From an uncultured Oscillibacter sp. (GTDB lineage Bacteria > Bacillota > Clostridia > Oscillospirales > Oscillospiraceae), in NCBI GenBank assembly GCA_910576845.1, contig CAJTJA010000047.1, positions 3,042 to 18,703 of the forward strand: 15,662 nt of DNA, read 5' to 3'. The notes beneath the pieces are model-generated. The model did not search any database. It was not told the DNA's origin and saw nothing but the letters and a program-made list of their open reading frames with translations. Position 1 is the stretch's first letter; each line of letters opens with the position of its first letter. Shown here piece after piece: positions 1 to 7,905 of this stretch. The position numbers and the translations under genes are program-made.

Positions 1-2
1 AC

Positions 3-293
3 CGAAATAAGGAGACTACCATCATCCTAGTCAGTCACAGCATGGACGAAATAGCGCGGAATGCAAACCGCATTCTGGTGCTGAAATCCGCTCATGTCCT
101 TATGAGCGGAACCCCGCCGGAGGTCTTTGCCCGGGCGGAAGAACTTCTGTCCGCCGGACTGGATGTGCCCCAGATTACCCGGGTGGCCATGGCTCTTAAA
201 GCCCGGGGGATTCCCATCGACCCCGCCGTATACACCGTGGAGGCCCTGGAGCGCCAGCTCCTGGCCCTGAAGAGGGGAGGGGCCTCATGCTGA
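3..293 (+). CDS. ecfA2: EcfA2-type ATPase of an ECF transporter, C-terminal part (5' end outside window)
   Basis: The reading frame is open from the left edge, so only about the last 96 residues are present. They begin with strand-like residues TTIILVSHSMDE, the H-loop (switch histidine) of ABC ATPases, followed by the RILVLKSAHVLMSGTPPEVF segment typical of ABC and ECF ATPases, then the extra C-terminal helical region seen in EcfA proteins. Walker A, the signature motif and Walker B would lie upstream of the window. In this family the protein pairs with a second ATPase (EcfA1) and EcfT to energise uptake of vitamins or metal ions by exchangeable S-components. The last 7 bases overlap the ecfT start, so the two are almost certainly co-translated. 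The choice of EcfA2 over EcfA1 rests on its position directly before ecfT. Confidence 0.85.
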   Translation, partial: RNKETTIILVSHSMDEIARNANRILVLKSAHVLMSGTPPEVFARAEELLSAGLDVPQITRVAMALKARGIPIDPAVYTVEALERQLLALKRGGASC

Positions 294-1093
294 AAGATAT
301 CACTCTGGGCCAGTATTTCCCGGGAAATACCGTTGCCCACAGGCTGGACCCCCGGACGAAGATTCTCTTGGTGATCCTCTATATCACAGCTCTGTTCATC
401 GCCAAGAGTTTCCTTGCCTATGGCCTCATGGCCCTGGTGCTGGCGGTTTGTGTCCGCGTTTCCGGAGTGGGCCTCAGAGCCCTGGTGAAGGGTTTGAAGC
501 CGGTGCTGTTCATCATCGTTTTTACCGGCATGTTGAATTTATTTTTCACCCCCGGGGCGAATGAACTCTGGGCCTGGGGGCCCTTTCACCTGACAGATAC
601 GGGCCTGCGGAACGCGGCTTTCATGGTCCTTCGGATCATGCTCCTCATTATGGGAACCTTCCTTATGACTTACACCACCAGCCCCATCAGCCTCACCGAC
701 GGCCTGGAGCGTCTGCTCAGCGGCTTGAAGCGCTTCCATGTCCCGGTTCACGAGCTGACGATGATCATGTCTATTGCTCTTCGGTTTATACCCACGCTGA
801 TTGAGGAGACGGATAAAATCATGTCCGCTCAGAAGGCTCGGGGGGCGGACTTTGAGAGCGGAAATCTGATGGAGAAGGCCAGGGCCCTAGTGCCCATTCT
901 GGTGCCGTTGTTCATCAGCGCTTTTCGCCGGGCAGACGAACTGGCCACGGCCATGGAGTGCCGCTGTTACCACGGAGGGGAAGGCCGGACGAAGCTCCAT
1001 ATTCTGAAGTACGAGCGCCGGGATTATACCGCCCTGACCCTGGGGGTGCTGGTTCTGGCGGGAGTGATTGCCATGAGGACATTAGGGCACTGA
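287..1093 (+). CDS. ecfT: EcfT, transmembrane coupling subunit of an ECF transporter
   Basis: This is a 268-residue polytopic membrane protein of normal EcfT length. It starts MLKDITLGQYFPGNTVAHRLDPRTKIL, the usual opening of the family, with hydrophobic segments around residues 25-60, 70-90, 110-130, 200-212 and 246-262. The cytoplasmic coupling helices carry the paired ATPase-contact motifs. The first is a canonical Ala-Arg-Gly at 184-186 (SAQKARGADFESG). The second lies in AMECRCYHGGEGRT, where Cys-Arg-Cys (225-227) stands in place of Ala-Arg-Gly; the neighbouring YHGGEGRT context is otherwise as expected. The ATG overlaps the end of ecfA2 by 7 bp. EcfT docks the ATPases to a substrate-binding S-component; no S-component gene is visible here, which fits a shared (group II) module, though that is inference. 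Confidence 0.95.
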   Translation: MLKDITLGQYFPGNTVAHRLDPRTKILLVILYITALFIAKSFLAYGLMALVLAVCVRVSGVGLRALVKGLKPVLFIIVFTGMLNLFFTPGANELWAWGPFHLTDTGLRNAAFMVLRIMLLIMGTFLMTYTTSPISLTDGLERLLSGLKRFHVPVHELTMIMSIALRFIPTLIEETDKIMSAQKARGADFESGNLMEKARALVPILVPLFISAFRRADELATAMECRCYHGGEGRTKLHILKYERRDYTALTLGVLVLAGVIAMRTLGH

Positions 1094-1125
1094 GAGAATT
1101 AGGAATTTGGAGGGGGGAAGACTGT

Positions 1126-2031
1126 TTGGAGAAACGAAACTGGGTGCAGAGGGTAACGCTAGGGCTCTGCGTGGTCCTGTTGGCGGTGAACCTCTGGCAG
1201 GGAAAACGGTTGGAGCGCCTGGAACACAGTATTTCCAACGCGCAGATGAATATCATGGCCGACATCCGGAATATGGAGTCCACGGTTTATTCCCGATTGC
1301 AGGAGGAGGACAAGCTGGTTCAGTACTGGAGTGATACCCCCTCTGTGAATATGGAAACGCGCTGCTTGGACCTGGAGGTTTCCGTCGTATTGAAGGAGTG
1401 GCGGGAGGACACCGCCGCCGAACTGCTGTGGGTCGGGGAAGGCAGCACGGTCGGGGAAGGCTCCGCCCCCCTCACCGGAGACGGGAAGGGGACATTTACT
1501 GGCGTGCTCTCAATCCCGTTGGACAAGGGGTGGATGGAATTTGCCCTGGTTCTGGTGACGCTGGACAGTGAAGGCCGGCGCCGGGAAAGCCTTGGCGTTG
1601 TATACGGCACGGATGAACTGCTGCCGGTCCAGTGCAATTCCCAGGGAGGGCGGACCCAAGCGGAGTATTTAAAAAGTGTTTTTACTGTATATGAATGCGG
1701 CGCAGAGCTGTATACAAAGTATTACCCGGTCCACGCTGCCGGGACGGAAGATCATGTGTTCCGCCTTCGGCGGAATGGCGAAATCGTGGCGGAACAGGCG
1801 GCGGAACCGGGAGACCGGTCCGGCAGTTATTTTTGCGGTAAGCTGTCCGCAGAGGCACAGCCAGGGGATCGAATGAGCGTGACATTCTTCTGCCGGGACG
1901 GGAACGGCCTGGGATATGAGTTTTTGCTTCAGGACTGGATTGCCGTGGAGGAACGGGACGTTGTGTCTGGTGGCTCCGAGTGGGCGGACTGGCCCAAACT
2001 GACATGGGAGAATACGAGGAGACCAGGATGA
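1126..2031 (+). CDS. Membrane-anchored protein of unknown function, paralogue of the next gene
   Basis: The family is not recognised. I place the start at a TTG preceded by a GGAGGGGGG Shine-Dalgarno at about 1109-1117. Longer versions of the frame run back into ecfT without a ribosome site. The 301-residue product has a short basic N-terminus, one transmembrane helix (about residues 9-24, VTLGLCVVLLAVNLW) and a coiled-coil-like stretch (LERLEHSISNAQMN). The rest is a soluble, probably extracellular region rich in beta-strand patterns. A VGEGS motif occurs twice in tandem near residues 103-113. The following gene is clearly related: both share the NLWQG membrane-exit motif, a DLLPVQ/ELLPVQ motif mid-protein, a VFRxxWNGE/VFRLRRNGE strand, and a C-terminal G(L)xYxF(I/L)L segment. 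Stop and next start overlap as ATGA, so the pair is translationally coupled. Confidence 0.8.
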   Translation: MEKRNWVQRVTLGLCVVLLAVNLWQGKRLERLEHSISNAQMNIMADIRNMESTVYSRLQEEDKLVQYWSDTPSVNMETRCLDLEVSVVLKEWREDTAAELLWVGEGSTVGEGSAPLTGDGKGTFTGVLSIPLDKGWMEFALVLVTLDSEGRRRESLGVVYGTDELLPVQCNSQGGRTQAEYLKSVFTVYECGAELYTKYYPVHAAGTEDHVFRLRRNGEIVAEQAAEPGDRSGSYFCGKLSAEAQPGDRMSVTFFCRDGNGLGYEFLLQDWIAVEERDVVSGGSEWADWPKLTWENTRRPG

Positions 2032-2858
2032 ATGGGAAGAGAAGGCGGGTACAGGGCCTGACATTGGTCCTCTGTGCCGCTTTGCTGGGGCTGAATCTCT
2101 GGCAGGGACAGCAGATCAAATATTTGCGGCAGAAGGTCCAAAACGCCCCGGAACCCTCCGCGGACATCTCCGGTCTGTCGGAGGAATGCGCCGGACAGCC
2201 GGAAGCGGCGGAGGAGGCGCCGGACTTTGCGTGGGCGGAATGTGCCCGCGTTGATCCGGCAGCCCGGACCATGACCCTGCGCATTTACTTGGAGCGTCCC
2301 AATGCGGGCGACGCCTATTCTGTCAACGTCCGTTACGGCACGGGCGGCCAATCCAGCGCGGTATCCCTGCGCCGTCTTCCGGGCGGTGCGCTGGGCGGGG
2401 AGTTTACCCTTCCCCTGGAGGTGGGCGGCGGCATTGAAATTACCCAATCCAACGGGACTGTTCTGTTCCGCCGGGACAGCCTGACGGATCTGCTGCCGGT
2501 ACAGCTGGCCGCCTATCCCGATCTGCTGGTAGCGGAGGGAAGAGCGGATTTACGGGAATGCCGGATAGAGCTGACGGACCCCCAGGGAGGCTGGGCGGAA
2601 GTCACCGAAGCGGTGTTTCGGGTGGACTGGAACGGGGAGGCCATTTTCGAAAGAGCCTGCGGAACCATTCCCCGTGGCCCGGTGGAGCTGGAAACCTGGA
2701 CGCACCCCTTTGCGGAGGGAGACGCGCTGGAATGCCATTTCCTCTGTACCGGCCGGTATGGCCTCCGGTATGATTTTATCCTGTGCAAAATGCTGGTTGG
2801 GGAACTGGTAGATAACCAGGAGCGTTACCGGCCTGTTCTCATTTGGCCGAAAGAATAA
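2028..2858 (+). CDS. Membrane-anchored protein of unknown function, second paralogue
   Basis: This 276-residue protein starts MNGKRRRVQ at an ATG overlapping the previous stop (ATGA), with AGGAG about 6 bases upstream. An earlier in-frame ATG at 1980 lies inside the preceding gene and lacks a ribosome site. The layout matches its neighbour: a basic tail, one membrane helix (about 9-25, LTLVLCAALLGLNLW), the WQGQQIKYLRQKVQN coiled-coil-like exit, an acidic low-complexity linker (about 45-65), and then an outer-face domain. The mid-domain LTDLLPVQ motif and the C-terminal GLRYDFIL segment repeat those of the upstream copy, although the two are otherwise well diverged. It looks like an old tandem duplication kept as a pair, perhaps as a heteromer. 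The function is unknown. truA follows after 9 bp. Confidence 0.8.
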   Translation: MNGKRRRVQGLTLVLCAALLGLNLWQGQQIKYLRQKVQNAPEPSADISGLSEECAGQPEAAEEAPDFAWAECARVDPAARTMTLRIYLERPNAGDAYSVNVRYGTGGQSSAVSLRRLPGGALGGEFTLPLEVGGGIEITQSNGTVLFRRDSLTDLLPVQLAAYPDLLVAEGRADLRECRIELTDPQGGWAEVTEAVFRVDWNGEAIFERACGTIPRGPVELETWTHPFAEGDALECHFLCTGRYGLRYDFILCKMLVGELVDNQERYRPVLIWPKE

Positions 2859-2867
2859 GGAGAACCT

Positions 2868-3626
2868 ATGCGCAATATCGCCTTAAAACTCACCTATAAC
2901 GGCACTGCCTACCACGGCTGGCAGGTGCAGAAGAACGCCGTCTCCGTCTGTGAGACATTACAAAAAGCTATCTCCAAGGTTTGCGGCGGGGAACCCGTCC
3001 ACCTCACTGGCTGCGGCCGAACAGACGCGGGAGTCCATGCGGAGCGCTATGTTGCCAATTTCCGCACGGACAGCCGCATTCCCGTTGACCGTCTGCCGTA
3101 CGCCATCAACACTCATGTCCCGGAGGACATTGCCGTCCGGGAGGCGGTGGAGGTCCCGGAGGACTTCAACGCCATTGGTTCCTGTATAAAAAAGGAATAT
3201 ACTTATCGGATATACAACTCCCGTTTTAAGAATCCCTTCTATGTGAATCGGGTTTATTTCTACCCGAAGCGTTTGGATGAGGACTTTTTGAACCGGGCTG
3301 CCCATATGTTTGTGGGGACCCATGATTTTCGGGCTGTTCGGAGTGTGGGCACGGAGACAAGGACTACGGTGCGGACGGTCTACTGGTGTGATGTGAGCCG
3401 GAGGGGGGAACTCTTAGAACTCCGGGTCTGCGCTGACGGCTTTCTTTATAACATGGTTCGGGCTATTACCGGAACGGTGCTTTACGCCGCCGAGGGCAAG
3501 TTTGCCCCGGAGGACATTCCGGGTATTTTGGAGAGCGGGGACCGGACTCTGGCGGGGCCCACGGTGCCGCCTGGCGGGCTGTATCTGACAAGAATTTGGT
3601 ATGAGGATGAACGGCTGAATGAGTGA
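2868..3626 (+). CDS. truA: TruA, tRNA pseudouridine(38-40) synthase
   Basis: This 252-residue protein has the usual TruA length and layout. The N-terminus reads NIALKLTYNGTAYHGWQVQ, and the catalytic loop GCGRTDAGVHA contains the nucleophilic aspartate at residue 53. The second half has YTYRIYN (around 111-117), HDFRAVRS, and the C-terminal GFLYNMVRAITGTVL block (191-205). The enzyme converts uridines 38, 39 and 40 in the anticodon stem-loop of many tRNAs to pseudouridine in the cytoplasm. An AAGGAG site sits about 7 bases before the ATG. The last 8 bases overlap the next gene. In many Firmicutes truA follows the ECF transporter genes, as it does here apart from the two inserted paralogues. 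Confidence 0.97.
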   Translation: MRNIALKLTYNGTAYHGWQVQKNAVSVCETLQKAISKVCGGEPVHLTGCGRTDAGVHAERYVANFRTDSRIPVDRLPYAINTHVPEDIAVREAVEVPEDFNAIGSCIKKEYTYRIYNSRFKNPFYVNRVYFYPKRLDEDFLNRAAHMFVGTHDFRAVRSVGTETRTTVRTVYWCDVSRRGELLELRVCADGFLYNMVRAITGTVLYAAEGKFAPEDIPGILESGDRTLAGPTVPPGGLYLTRIWYEDERLNE

Positions 3627-4785
3627 AAAACGTACGGAAAGGTCCATAGAAGAGGAGAAGCGGCATCCGGTCCGGGGAATTCTGAGCTTTGTCCTGATGC
3701 TGGCGGCAGTGCTGCTGGTGGTGCTCTTCGCGGCGTATCGGGACGGCACCGGATTTGACATCCTCCGGCGTTATCTCCACTATGGCCGTCCGGAGCTGGT
3801 GGGGGGTGAAACGGTCTACCACTACGATGCTTCCGCTAAAAACCGTTTCGCTGCTCTGGGGGAGCATTTGGTGGTGCTTTCGGATACCAGCCTGCGCCTT
3901 TTTGACAGTGCTGGAGAGGAAGTCTGGTCTACCGCCGTAACCATGACGGCCCCGGCTCTGGTTACCGGCGGCGGCAGGGCGGCGGCTTACGATGTAGGAG
4001 GTACGGTGCTGTATGTTTTGGATCAGACGGGGCTTTTGATGGAACTTACCGCTGCCGAAGAGGAGCCTTACATAGCTGCTACGCTGAACAAAGATGGCGT
4101 TCTGACAGTGACGTCCCAAAAACGGGGCTTTAAAGGCAGCGCCACTGTCTATGATCAGATGACGCCCGGGGACCCTGCTTTCGAGTTTAAATCTTCCAAG
4201 CGGTTTATCTTGGACGGATATGTCTTGGGAGACCGTCTGGCGGCTGTCACATTGGGTCAGGAAAATGGTGTCTTTGTCAGCAATATTGTGCTTTATCAAA
4301 TGCCGGAAGAGGAGCCTGCGGCAAATTACAGCATTTCCGGAGGTCTGGTAGCTGCTGTCGGGGAACAGGAGGGGCGGCTGGTAACAGTTTCTGATACTGC
4401 TCTGACACATGCGGCTTCCAACGGCGAGATTACCTCCAGTTACTCTTATAACGGCTCTTATCTCCGGGAATACGATCTGGGAGGCACTGGCTTTACAGCG
4501 CTGCTGTTGAACCGCTATCGTTCCGGCAGTGTGGGACGGCTGATTACAGTAGATAAAAACGGGGAGGAGCTTGGCTCCTTGGACATCCGGGAAGAGGTGC
4601 TGAGCATTTCCGCCTCCGGCCGCTATTTGGCGGTGCTTTACGCCGACCGCCTGGTGGTTTATAATCAGGATATTCAGCCCTATGCCAGCTTGCAGGGAAC
4701 GGGAAATACCCGGCAGGTTCTGATGCGTCCTGACGGGTCAGTGCTGCTGCTGTCCGCCGGTTCTGCCAGCCTATTTTTGCCTTGA
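3619..4785 (+). CDS. Membrane-anchored beta-propeller-like protein, DUF5711 type
   Basis: This 388-residue protein has a charged cytoplasmic tail of about 18 residues, one transmembrane helix (about 20-40, ILSFVLMLAAVLLVVLFAAY), and a long outer-face region of repeated short strands. Repeating units read like propeller blades: alternating hydrophobic strands with turns such as GEHLVVLSDTSLRLFDSAGEEVWS, VGGTVLYVLDQTGLLMEL, DKNGEELGSLDI and SASGRYLAVLYADRLVVYNQD. This matches the DUF5711 family, common in Clostridia and of unknown function; the family name is from memory and not searched. The ATG lies 8 bp inside the end of truA, so the genes are co-transcribed. There are no catalytic motifs that I recognise. 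Confidence 0.8.
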   Translation: MSEKRTERSIEEEKRHPVRGILSFVLMLAAVLLVVLFAAYRDGTGFDILRRYLHYGRPELVGGETVYHYDASAKNRFAALGEHLVVLSDTSLRLFDSAGEEVWSTAVTMTAPALVTGGGRAAAYDVGGTVLYVLDQTGLLMELTAAEEEPYIAATLNKDGVLTVTSQKRGFKGSATVYDQMTPGDPAFEFKSSKRFILDGYVLGDRLAAVTLGQENGVFVSNIVLYQMPEEEPAANYSISGGLVAAVGEQEGRLVTVSDTALTHAASNGEITSSYSYNGSYLREYDLGGTGFTALLLNRYRSGSVGRLITVDKNGEELGSLDIREEVLSISASGRYLAVLYADRLVVYNQDIQPYASLQGTGNTRQVLMRPDGSVLLLSAGSASLFLP

Positions 4786-4814
4786 TTGTGAAAAAATAAG
4801 CGGCAAGTTCACAA
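4786..4814. repeat. Perfect 7-bp inverted repeat before the CvpA-like gene
   Basis: TTGTGAA (4786-4792) and TTCACAA (4808-4814) form a perfect inverted repeat around a 15-base AT-rich spacer, starting directly after the stop codon at 4783-4785. There is no T-tract after it, so it is not an intrinsic terminator. It could be a weak operator or chance. Confidence 0.3.
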
Positions 4815-4843
4815 AACGTTTACATGAGAAGAGGTAGGAAAGT

Positions 4844-5527
4844 TTGACGACACCTGTTATAATAGATGCCATCGCCGTAGCAGTGCTGGCGGGCTTCGCG
4901 GTTCTTGGAGTCTGGAAGGGATTGCTGCGGACCCTGGCTGGACTGCTGGTACTGTCGCTGTCTTTGGCAGGGGCGGGGATCATTGCTTCGGCCCTGTCGG
5001 TTCCGGCGGCAAAGGTTATCTCCCCGGTGATTGAAGAGAGGATTGAGTCCCGCTTGAATGAAGCGGTTCAGGGGCGGCGCCCCGGAGAGACACCGGAGGG
5101 GGAACTGCCCTTGGCAGAGCTGCTGGACCTGCTGGGGGTGGATGAGGCACGCCGGGACGCCTTGGCGAACCGGACGGAGAAGACCATTCGAGATACGGGG
5201 ATATCCTTGGTAACGGCGCTGGTGGAAAGCCTAGCCCAGTCTGTGCTTTACGGAGTTCTGTACATGATTTCCTTTCTTCTGCTGACTATTTCCCTGCATT
5301 TGCTGGTGCGAATGCTGGATGCGTTTTTGAAGCTGCCGGGCCTTCATGGGCTCAACGCTGTAGGAGGCGGTTTGGTGGGTTTGGCGGAAGGGGCTCTGCT
5401 GCTGTTCCTGGCGGTGTGGGTGCTGCGCATGCTGGGTGTTTCCTTTGGCGGGGAGGAAAGCAGCCGGATTTTCCGGTTTTTTACCGTTTATACGCCTTTG
5501 GATGCCTTAAAGTTTTTAAGTATATAA
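4844..5527 (+). CDS. CvpA family membrane protein
   Basis: This 227-residue integral membrane protein starts at a TTG after a GAGGTAGG ribosome site. Hydrophobic segments lie at about 6-24, 29-52, 131-152 and 173-197. Residues 60-115 form a polar, charged loop. The segment LPGLHGLNAVGGGLVGLAEGAL (164-185) is the glycine-rich last-helix region typical of CvpA (colicin V production) proteins, and the opening IDAIAVAVLAGFAVLGVWKGLLR matches the usual CvpA first helix followed by a G-x-x-R/K turn. The molecular role of the family is poorly defined; it is linked to envelope integrity in Gram-negatives. It is the last gene before the Clp ATPase, 62 bp away. Confidence 0.85.
   Translation: MTTPVIIDAIAVAVLAGFAVLGVWKGLLRTLAGLLVLSLSLAGAGIIASALSVPAAKVISPVIEERIESRLNEAVQGRRPGETPEGELPLAELLDLLGVDEARRDALANRTEKTIRDTGISLVTALVESLAQSVLYGVLYMISFLLLTISLHLLVRMLDAFLKLPGLHGLNAVGGGLVGLAEGALLLFLAVWVLRMLGVSFGGEESSRIFRFFTVYTPLDALKFLSI
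5498..5526 (+). promoter_or_regulatory. Possible promoter for the Clp ATPase gene
   Basis: TTGGAT (5498-5503), a 17-base spacer and TATATA (5521-5526) resemble a sigma-A promoter straddling the end of the CvpA-like gene. The -35 matches consensus only 3 of 6, so support is weak. No CtsR operator (GGTCAAA repeats) or CIRCE element is visible between here and the ATG at 5590. Confidence 0.25.
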
Positions 5528-5558
5528 AGAATTTCCTGGTATCAAATATCAAACAATA

Positions 5559-5572
5559 GCGCCCAAGGGCGC
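5559..5572 (+). other. Small GC hairpin just upstream of the Clp gene ribosome binding site
   Basis: GCGCCC-AA-GGGCGC can fold as a compact hairpin (5 pairs with a CAAG loop). It ends two bases before the GGAGG Shine-Dalgarno at 5575-5579. It has no T-tract and could modulate translation initiation or be incidental. Confidence 0.3.
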
Positions 5573-5589
5573 GTGGAGGTTTAAGAGAT

Positions 5590-7890
5590 ATGCAGCCGAC
5601 ACTTTGCTCAAGATGCAAAAAAAATGTTGCCGTGGTGTTCATTTCCAAGCTGGACGGCGAGAAGACCATTAACGAAGGCCTGTGCCTGAAGTGCGCAAAG
5701 GACCTGGGGCTTCCCCAGGTCGATGACATGATGAAGCGTATGGGGATTTCTGACGAGGACCTGGAGACGCTCAACAGCGAAATGATGCAGGCCATGAACG
5801 GCGTTGAAAATATCGAAGACCTGCCCAGCGGGGAAGAGAGCGATGATGAAGAGGAGGGAAAGACTGCGACATTTCCCTTTCTAAATCGCCTGTTTTCCGG
5901 CGGTGACTCTAAAAGCGAGGAAGAGGGCCGGACCGAGCGCCGCGAAAAAGAGCGGAAGGAGCCCAAGAACGCGAAAAGAAAATACCTGGAGAATTACTGC
6001 ATTTCTCTGACCCAAAAAGCGAAGGACGGCAAGCTGGACCCCGTTATTGGCCGGGCGGAGGAGATTGAACGGGTGGTTCAAATCCTGAACCGCCGTCAGA
6101 AGAACAATCCTTGTCTCATTGGCGAACCGGGTGTTGGCAAGACTGCCATTGCTGAGGGCCTTTCTCAGCGGATAGCGAATGGAGATGTACCCTTTAAGCT
6201 CCGGGAGAAGGAGGTTTATCTTCTGGATTTGACGGCGCTGGTGGCTGGGACGCAGTTCCGGGGCCAGTTTGAAAGCCGGATGAAGGGCTTGATTGATGAG
6301 GTAAAGCGCTTGGGCAATATTGTCCTGATGATTGACGAGGTTCATAATCTGGTGGGCGCCGGGGACGCCGAGGGCAGCATGAATGCCGCCAATATTCTCA
6401 AGCCAGCCCTGAGCCGGGGAGAAATTCAGGTGATCGGCGCTACGACGTTTAACGAGTACCGTAAACACATTGAAAAGGATTCTGCGTTGGAACGCCGTTT
6501 TCAGCCGGTGACGGTAAATGAACCGTCGGTGGAGGATTCTATCAAGATTTTGGAGGGGCTGGCTTCCAAGTATGAGGAGTTTCACGGTGTGAAGCTAACG
6601 GAGGGCATTCTCCGCCAGGCGGTACTTCTCAGCGAACGCTATATTACAGACCGCTTTTTGCCGGATAAGGCCATTGACCTGATTGATGAGGCCAGCTCCG
6701 ACTTGAATTTGAAAGACCCGGATATCTCCCGGCGGATGCAGATTCAGCGGGAGATGGACGACTATGCAAAAGAGCGGACCATGCTGGAGGAGAAGGAGGA
6801 GAAGTCCGAAGACGATTATGCCCGCATGGCAGAGCTAAAGAGCCGGGATATGCAGCTGACAACTGAAATGGAAGCGCTGAAAGAGAAGGGAACGCCTCAG
6901 CTGAGCATGGAAAATCTGGCGCATGTCATTGAGCTGTGGACTAAAATCCCTGCTTCCCGCATTCGTGAGCAGGAATTCCAGCGTCTCTCACAGCTGGAAG
7001 AGAGGCTGAAAGACCATATTATCGGTCAGGACGAGGCGATTTCCGCCGTCTCGGCGGCTGTTCGTCGGAATCGGGTGGGAATTTCTCCCAAGCACAAGCC
7101 GGTCAGCTTTATCTTTGTGGGCTCTACCGGCGTGGGAAAGACAGAACTGGTGAAACAGCTGGCCACGGATCTTTTCAACACGCCTGACGCCCTGATCCGG
7201 CTGGATATGTCAGAATTCATGGAAAAGCACTCTGTTTCCCGTATCGTTGGTTCTCCGCCGGGTTATGTTGGCTATGACGAAGCGGGACAACTGACAGAGA
7301 AAATCCGCCGGAAGCCTTATGCTGTAATCCTTTTCGACGAAATTGAAAAGGCCCATCCGGATGTGCTGAATGTACTTCTTCAGATATTGGACGACGGCGA
7401 GATTACCGATGCCCATGGCCGGAAAGTAAACTTTGAAAATACCATTATTGTCATGACGTCCAATGCCGGCAGCGCCACTAAGGAAGGAACGGTGGGATTT
7501 GACCGGAGTTTCAGCCAGCAGGACAGCGAAAAGGCTATGAAGGCCCTTCAGCAATTCCTGCGCCCTGAGTTTATTAACCGGGTAGACGCTGTGATTACCT
7601 TTAACCGTCTGACTGAAAAGGATTTTCAGTCTATTGCCCGGATTATGCTGGATGAACTGCGGGATTCTTTGAAGGAGAAGGGGATTACCTTCACCTATGA
7701 CGCTACGCTGGTTGATTTCTTGACGAAGAAATCATATTCCCGCACCTATGGGGCCCGAAATCTTCGAAGAACCATACAGAAGGAACTGGAGGACCCCATG
7801 GCCACAAAGATTATCGACAGCTATGAAAATCCCATTATCGGCATTAACGCTGCCGCTGATGATGAGAGAGTCTGCCTGCGTACGGTCTGA
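5590..7890 (+). CDS. Clp/HSP100 AAA+ ATPase with N-terminal zinc finger (ClpE/ClpC-like unfoldase)
   Basis: This is a 766-residue two-ring AAA+ protein. Residues 1-40 hold a four-cysteine zinc finger (C6, C9, C32, C35) resembling that of ClpE and McsA, in place of the double-repeat Clp N domain. A very acidic then basic linker spans about 55-130. AAA-1 has Walker A GEPGVGKT (178-185), Walker B LMIDE (246-250) and an arginine-finger region ERRFQ (301-305). A short coiled-coil middle domain occupies about 385-435. AAA-2 has Walker A GSTGVGKT (511-518), Walker B ILFDE (580-584) and the sensor-2 GARN (721-724). A VGF tripeptide at 635-637, just after TSNAG, is where ClpP-docking loops sit in ClpC/ClpE, so it probably feeds substrates to ClpP. 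The ATG follows GGAGG by 10 bases. No mcsA, mcsB or ctsR gene is nearby. Confidence 0.93.
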   Translation: MQPTLCSRCKKNVAVVFISKLDGEKTINEGLCLKCAKDLGLPQVDDMMKRMGISDEDLETLNSEMMQAMNGVENIEDLPSGEESDDEEEGKTATFPFLNRLFSGGDSKSEEEGRTERREKERKEPKNAKRKYLENYCISLTQKAKDGKLDPVIGRAEEIERVVQILNRRQKNNPCLIGEPGVGKTAIAEGLSQRIANGDVPFKLREKEVYLLDLTALVAGTQFRGQFESRMKGLIDEVKRLGNIVLMIDEVHNLVGAGDAEGSMNAANILKPALSRGEIQVIGATTFNEYRKHIEKDSALERRFQPVTVNEPSVEDSIKILEGLASKYEEFHGVKLTEGILRQAVLLSERYITDRFLPDKAIDLIDEASSDLNLKDPDISRRMQIQREMDDYAKERTMLEEKEEKSEDDYARMAELKSRDMQLTTEMEALKEKGTPQLSMENLAHVIELWTKIPASRIREQEFQRLSQLEERLKDHIIGQDEAISAVSAAVRRNRVGISPKHKPVSFIFVGSTGVGKTELVKQLATDLFNTPDALIRLDMSEFMEKHSVSRIVGSPPGYVGYDEAGQLTEKIRRKPYAVILFDEIEKAHPDVLNVLLQILDDGEITDAHGRKVNFENTIIVMTSNAGSATKEGTVGFDRSFSQQDSEKAMKALQQFLRPEFINRVDAVITFNRLTEKDFQSIARIMLDELRDSLKEKGITFTYDATLVDFLTKKSYSRTYGARNLRRTIQKELEDPMATKIIDSYENPIIGINAAADDERVCLRTV

Positions 7891-7905
7891 AAGGGAGGGA
7901 TCAGC

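Noticed and set aside
958..1125. Earlier start of the first paralogue at an ATG inside ecfT
   Set aside because: It would overlap ecfT by 136 bases with no ribosome site, whereas the TTG at 1126 follows a strong GGAGGGGGG and gives a sensible N-terminus and membrane helix.
3466..4410. 314-codon - strand frame opposite truA and the DUF5711-like gene
   Set aside because: Composition typical of antisense frames in GC-rich DNA, no recognisable domain, and well-supported genes on the other strand.
4844..4863. TTGACG followed by TATAAT, promoter-like
   Set aside because: The spacer is only 8 bases, too short for a sigma-A promoter, and the TTG is better explained as the start codon of the CvpA-like gene.
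5539..5556. ATCAAA direct repeats upstream of the Clp gene as a CtsR operator
   Set aside because: CtsR sites are GGTCAAA repeats with a 3-base gap; here the repeats are ATCAAA at 7-base periodicity without GG.
5881..6585. 234-codon - strand frame opposite the Clp ATPase
   Set aside because: It covers the conserved Walker A and B of AAA-1 in antisense, so it is a shadow.
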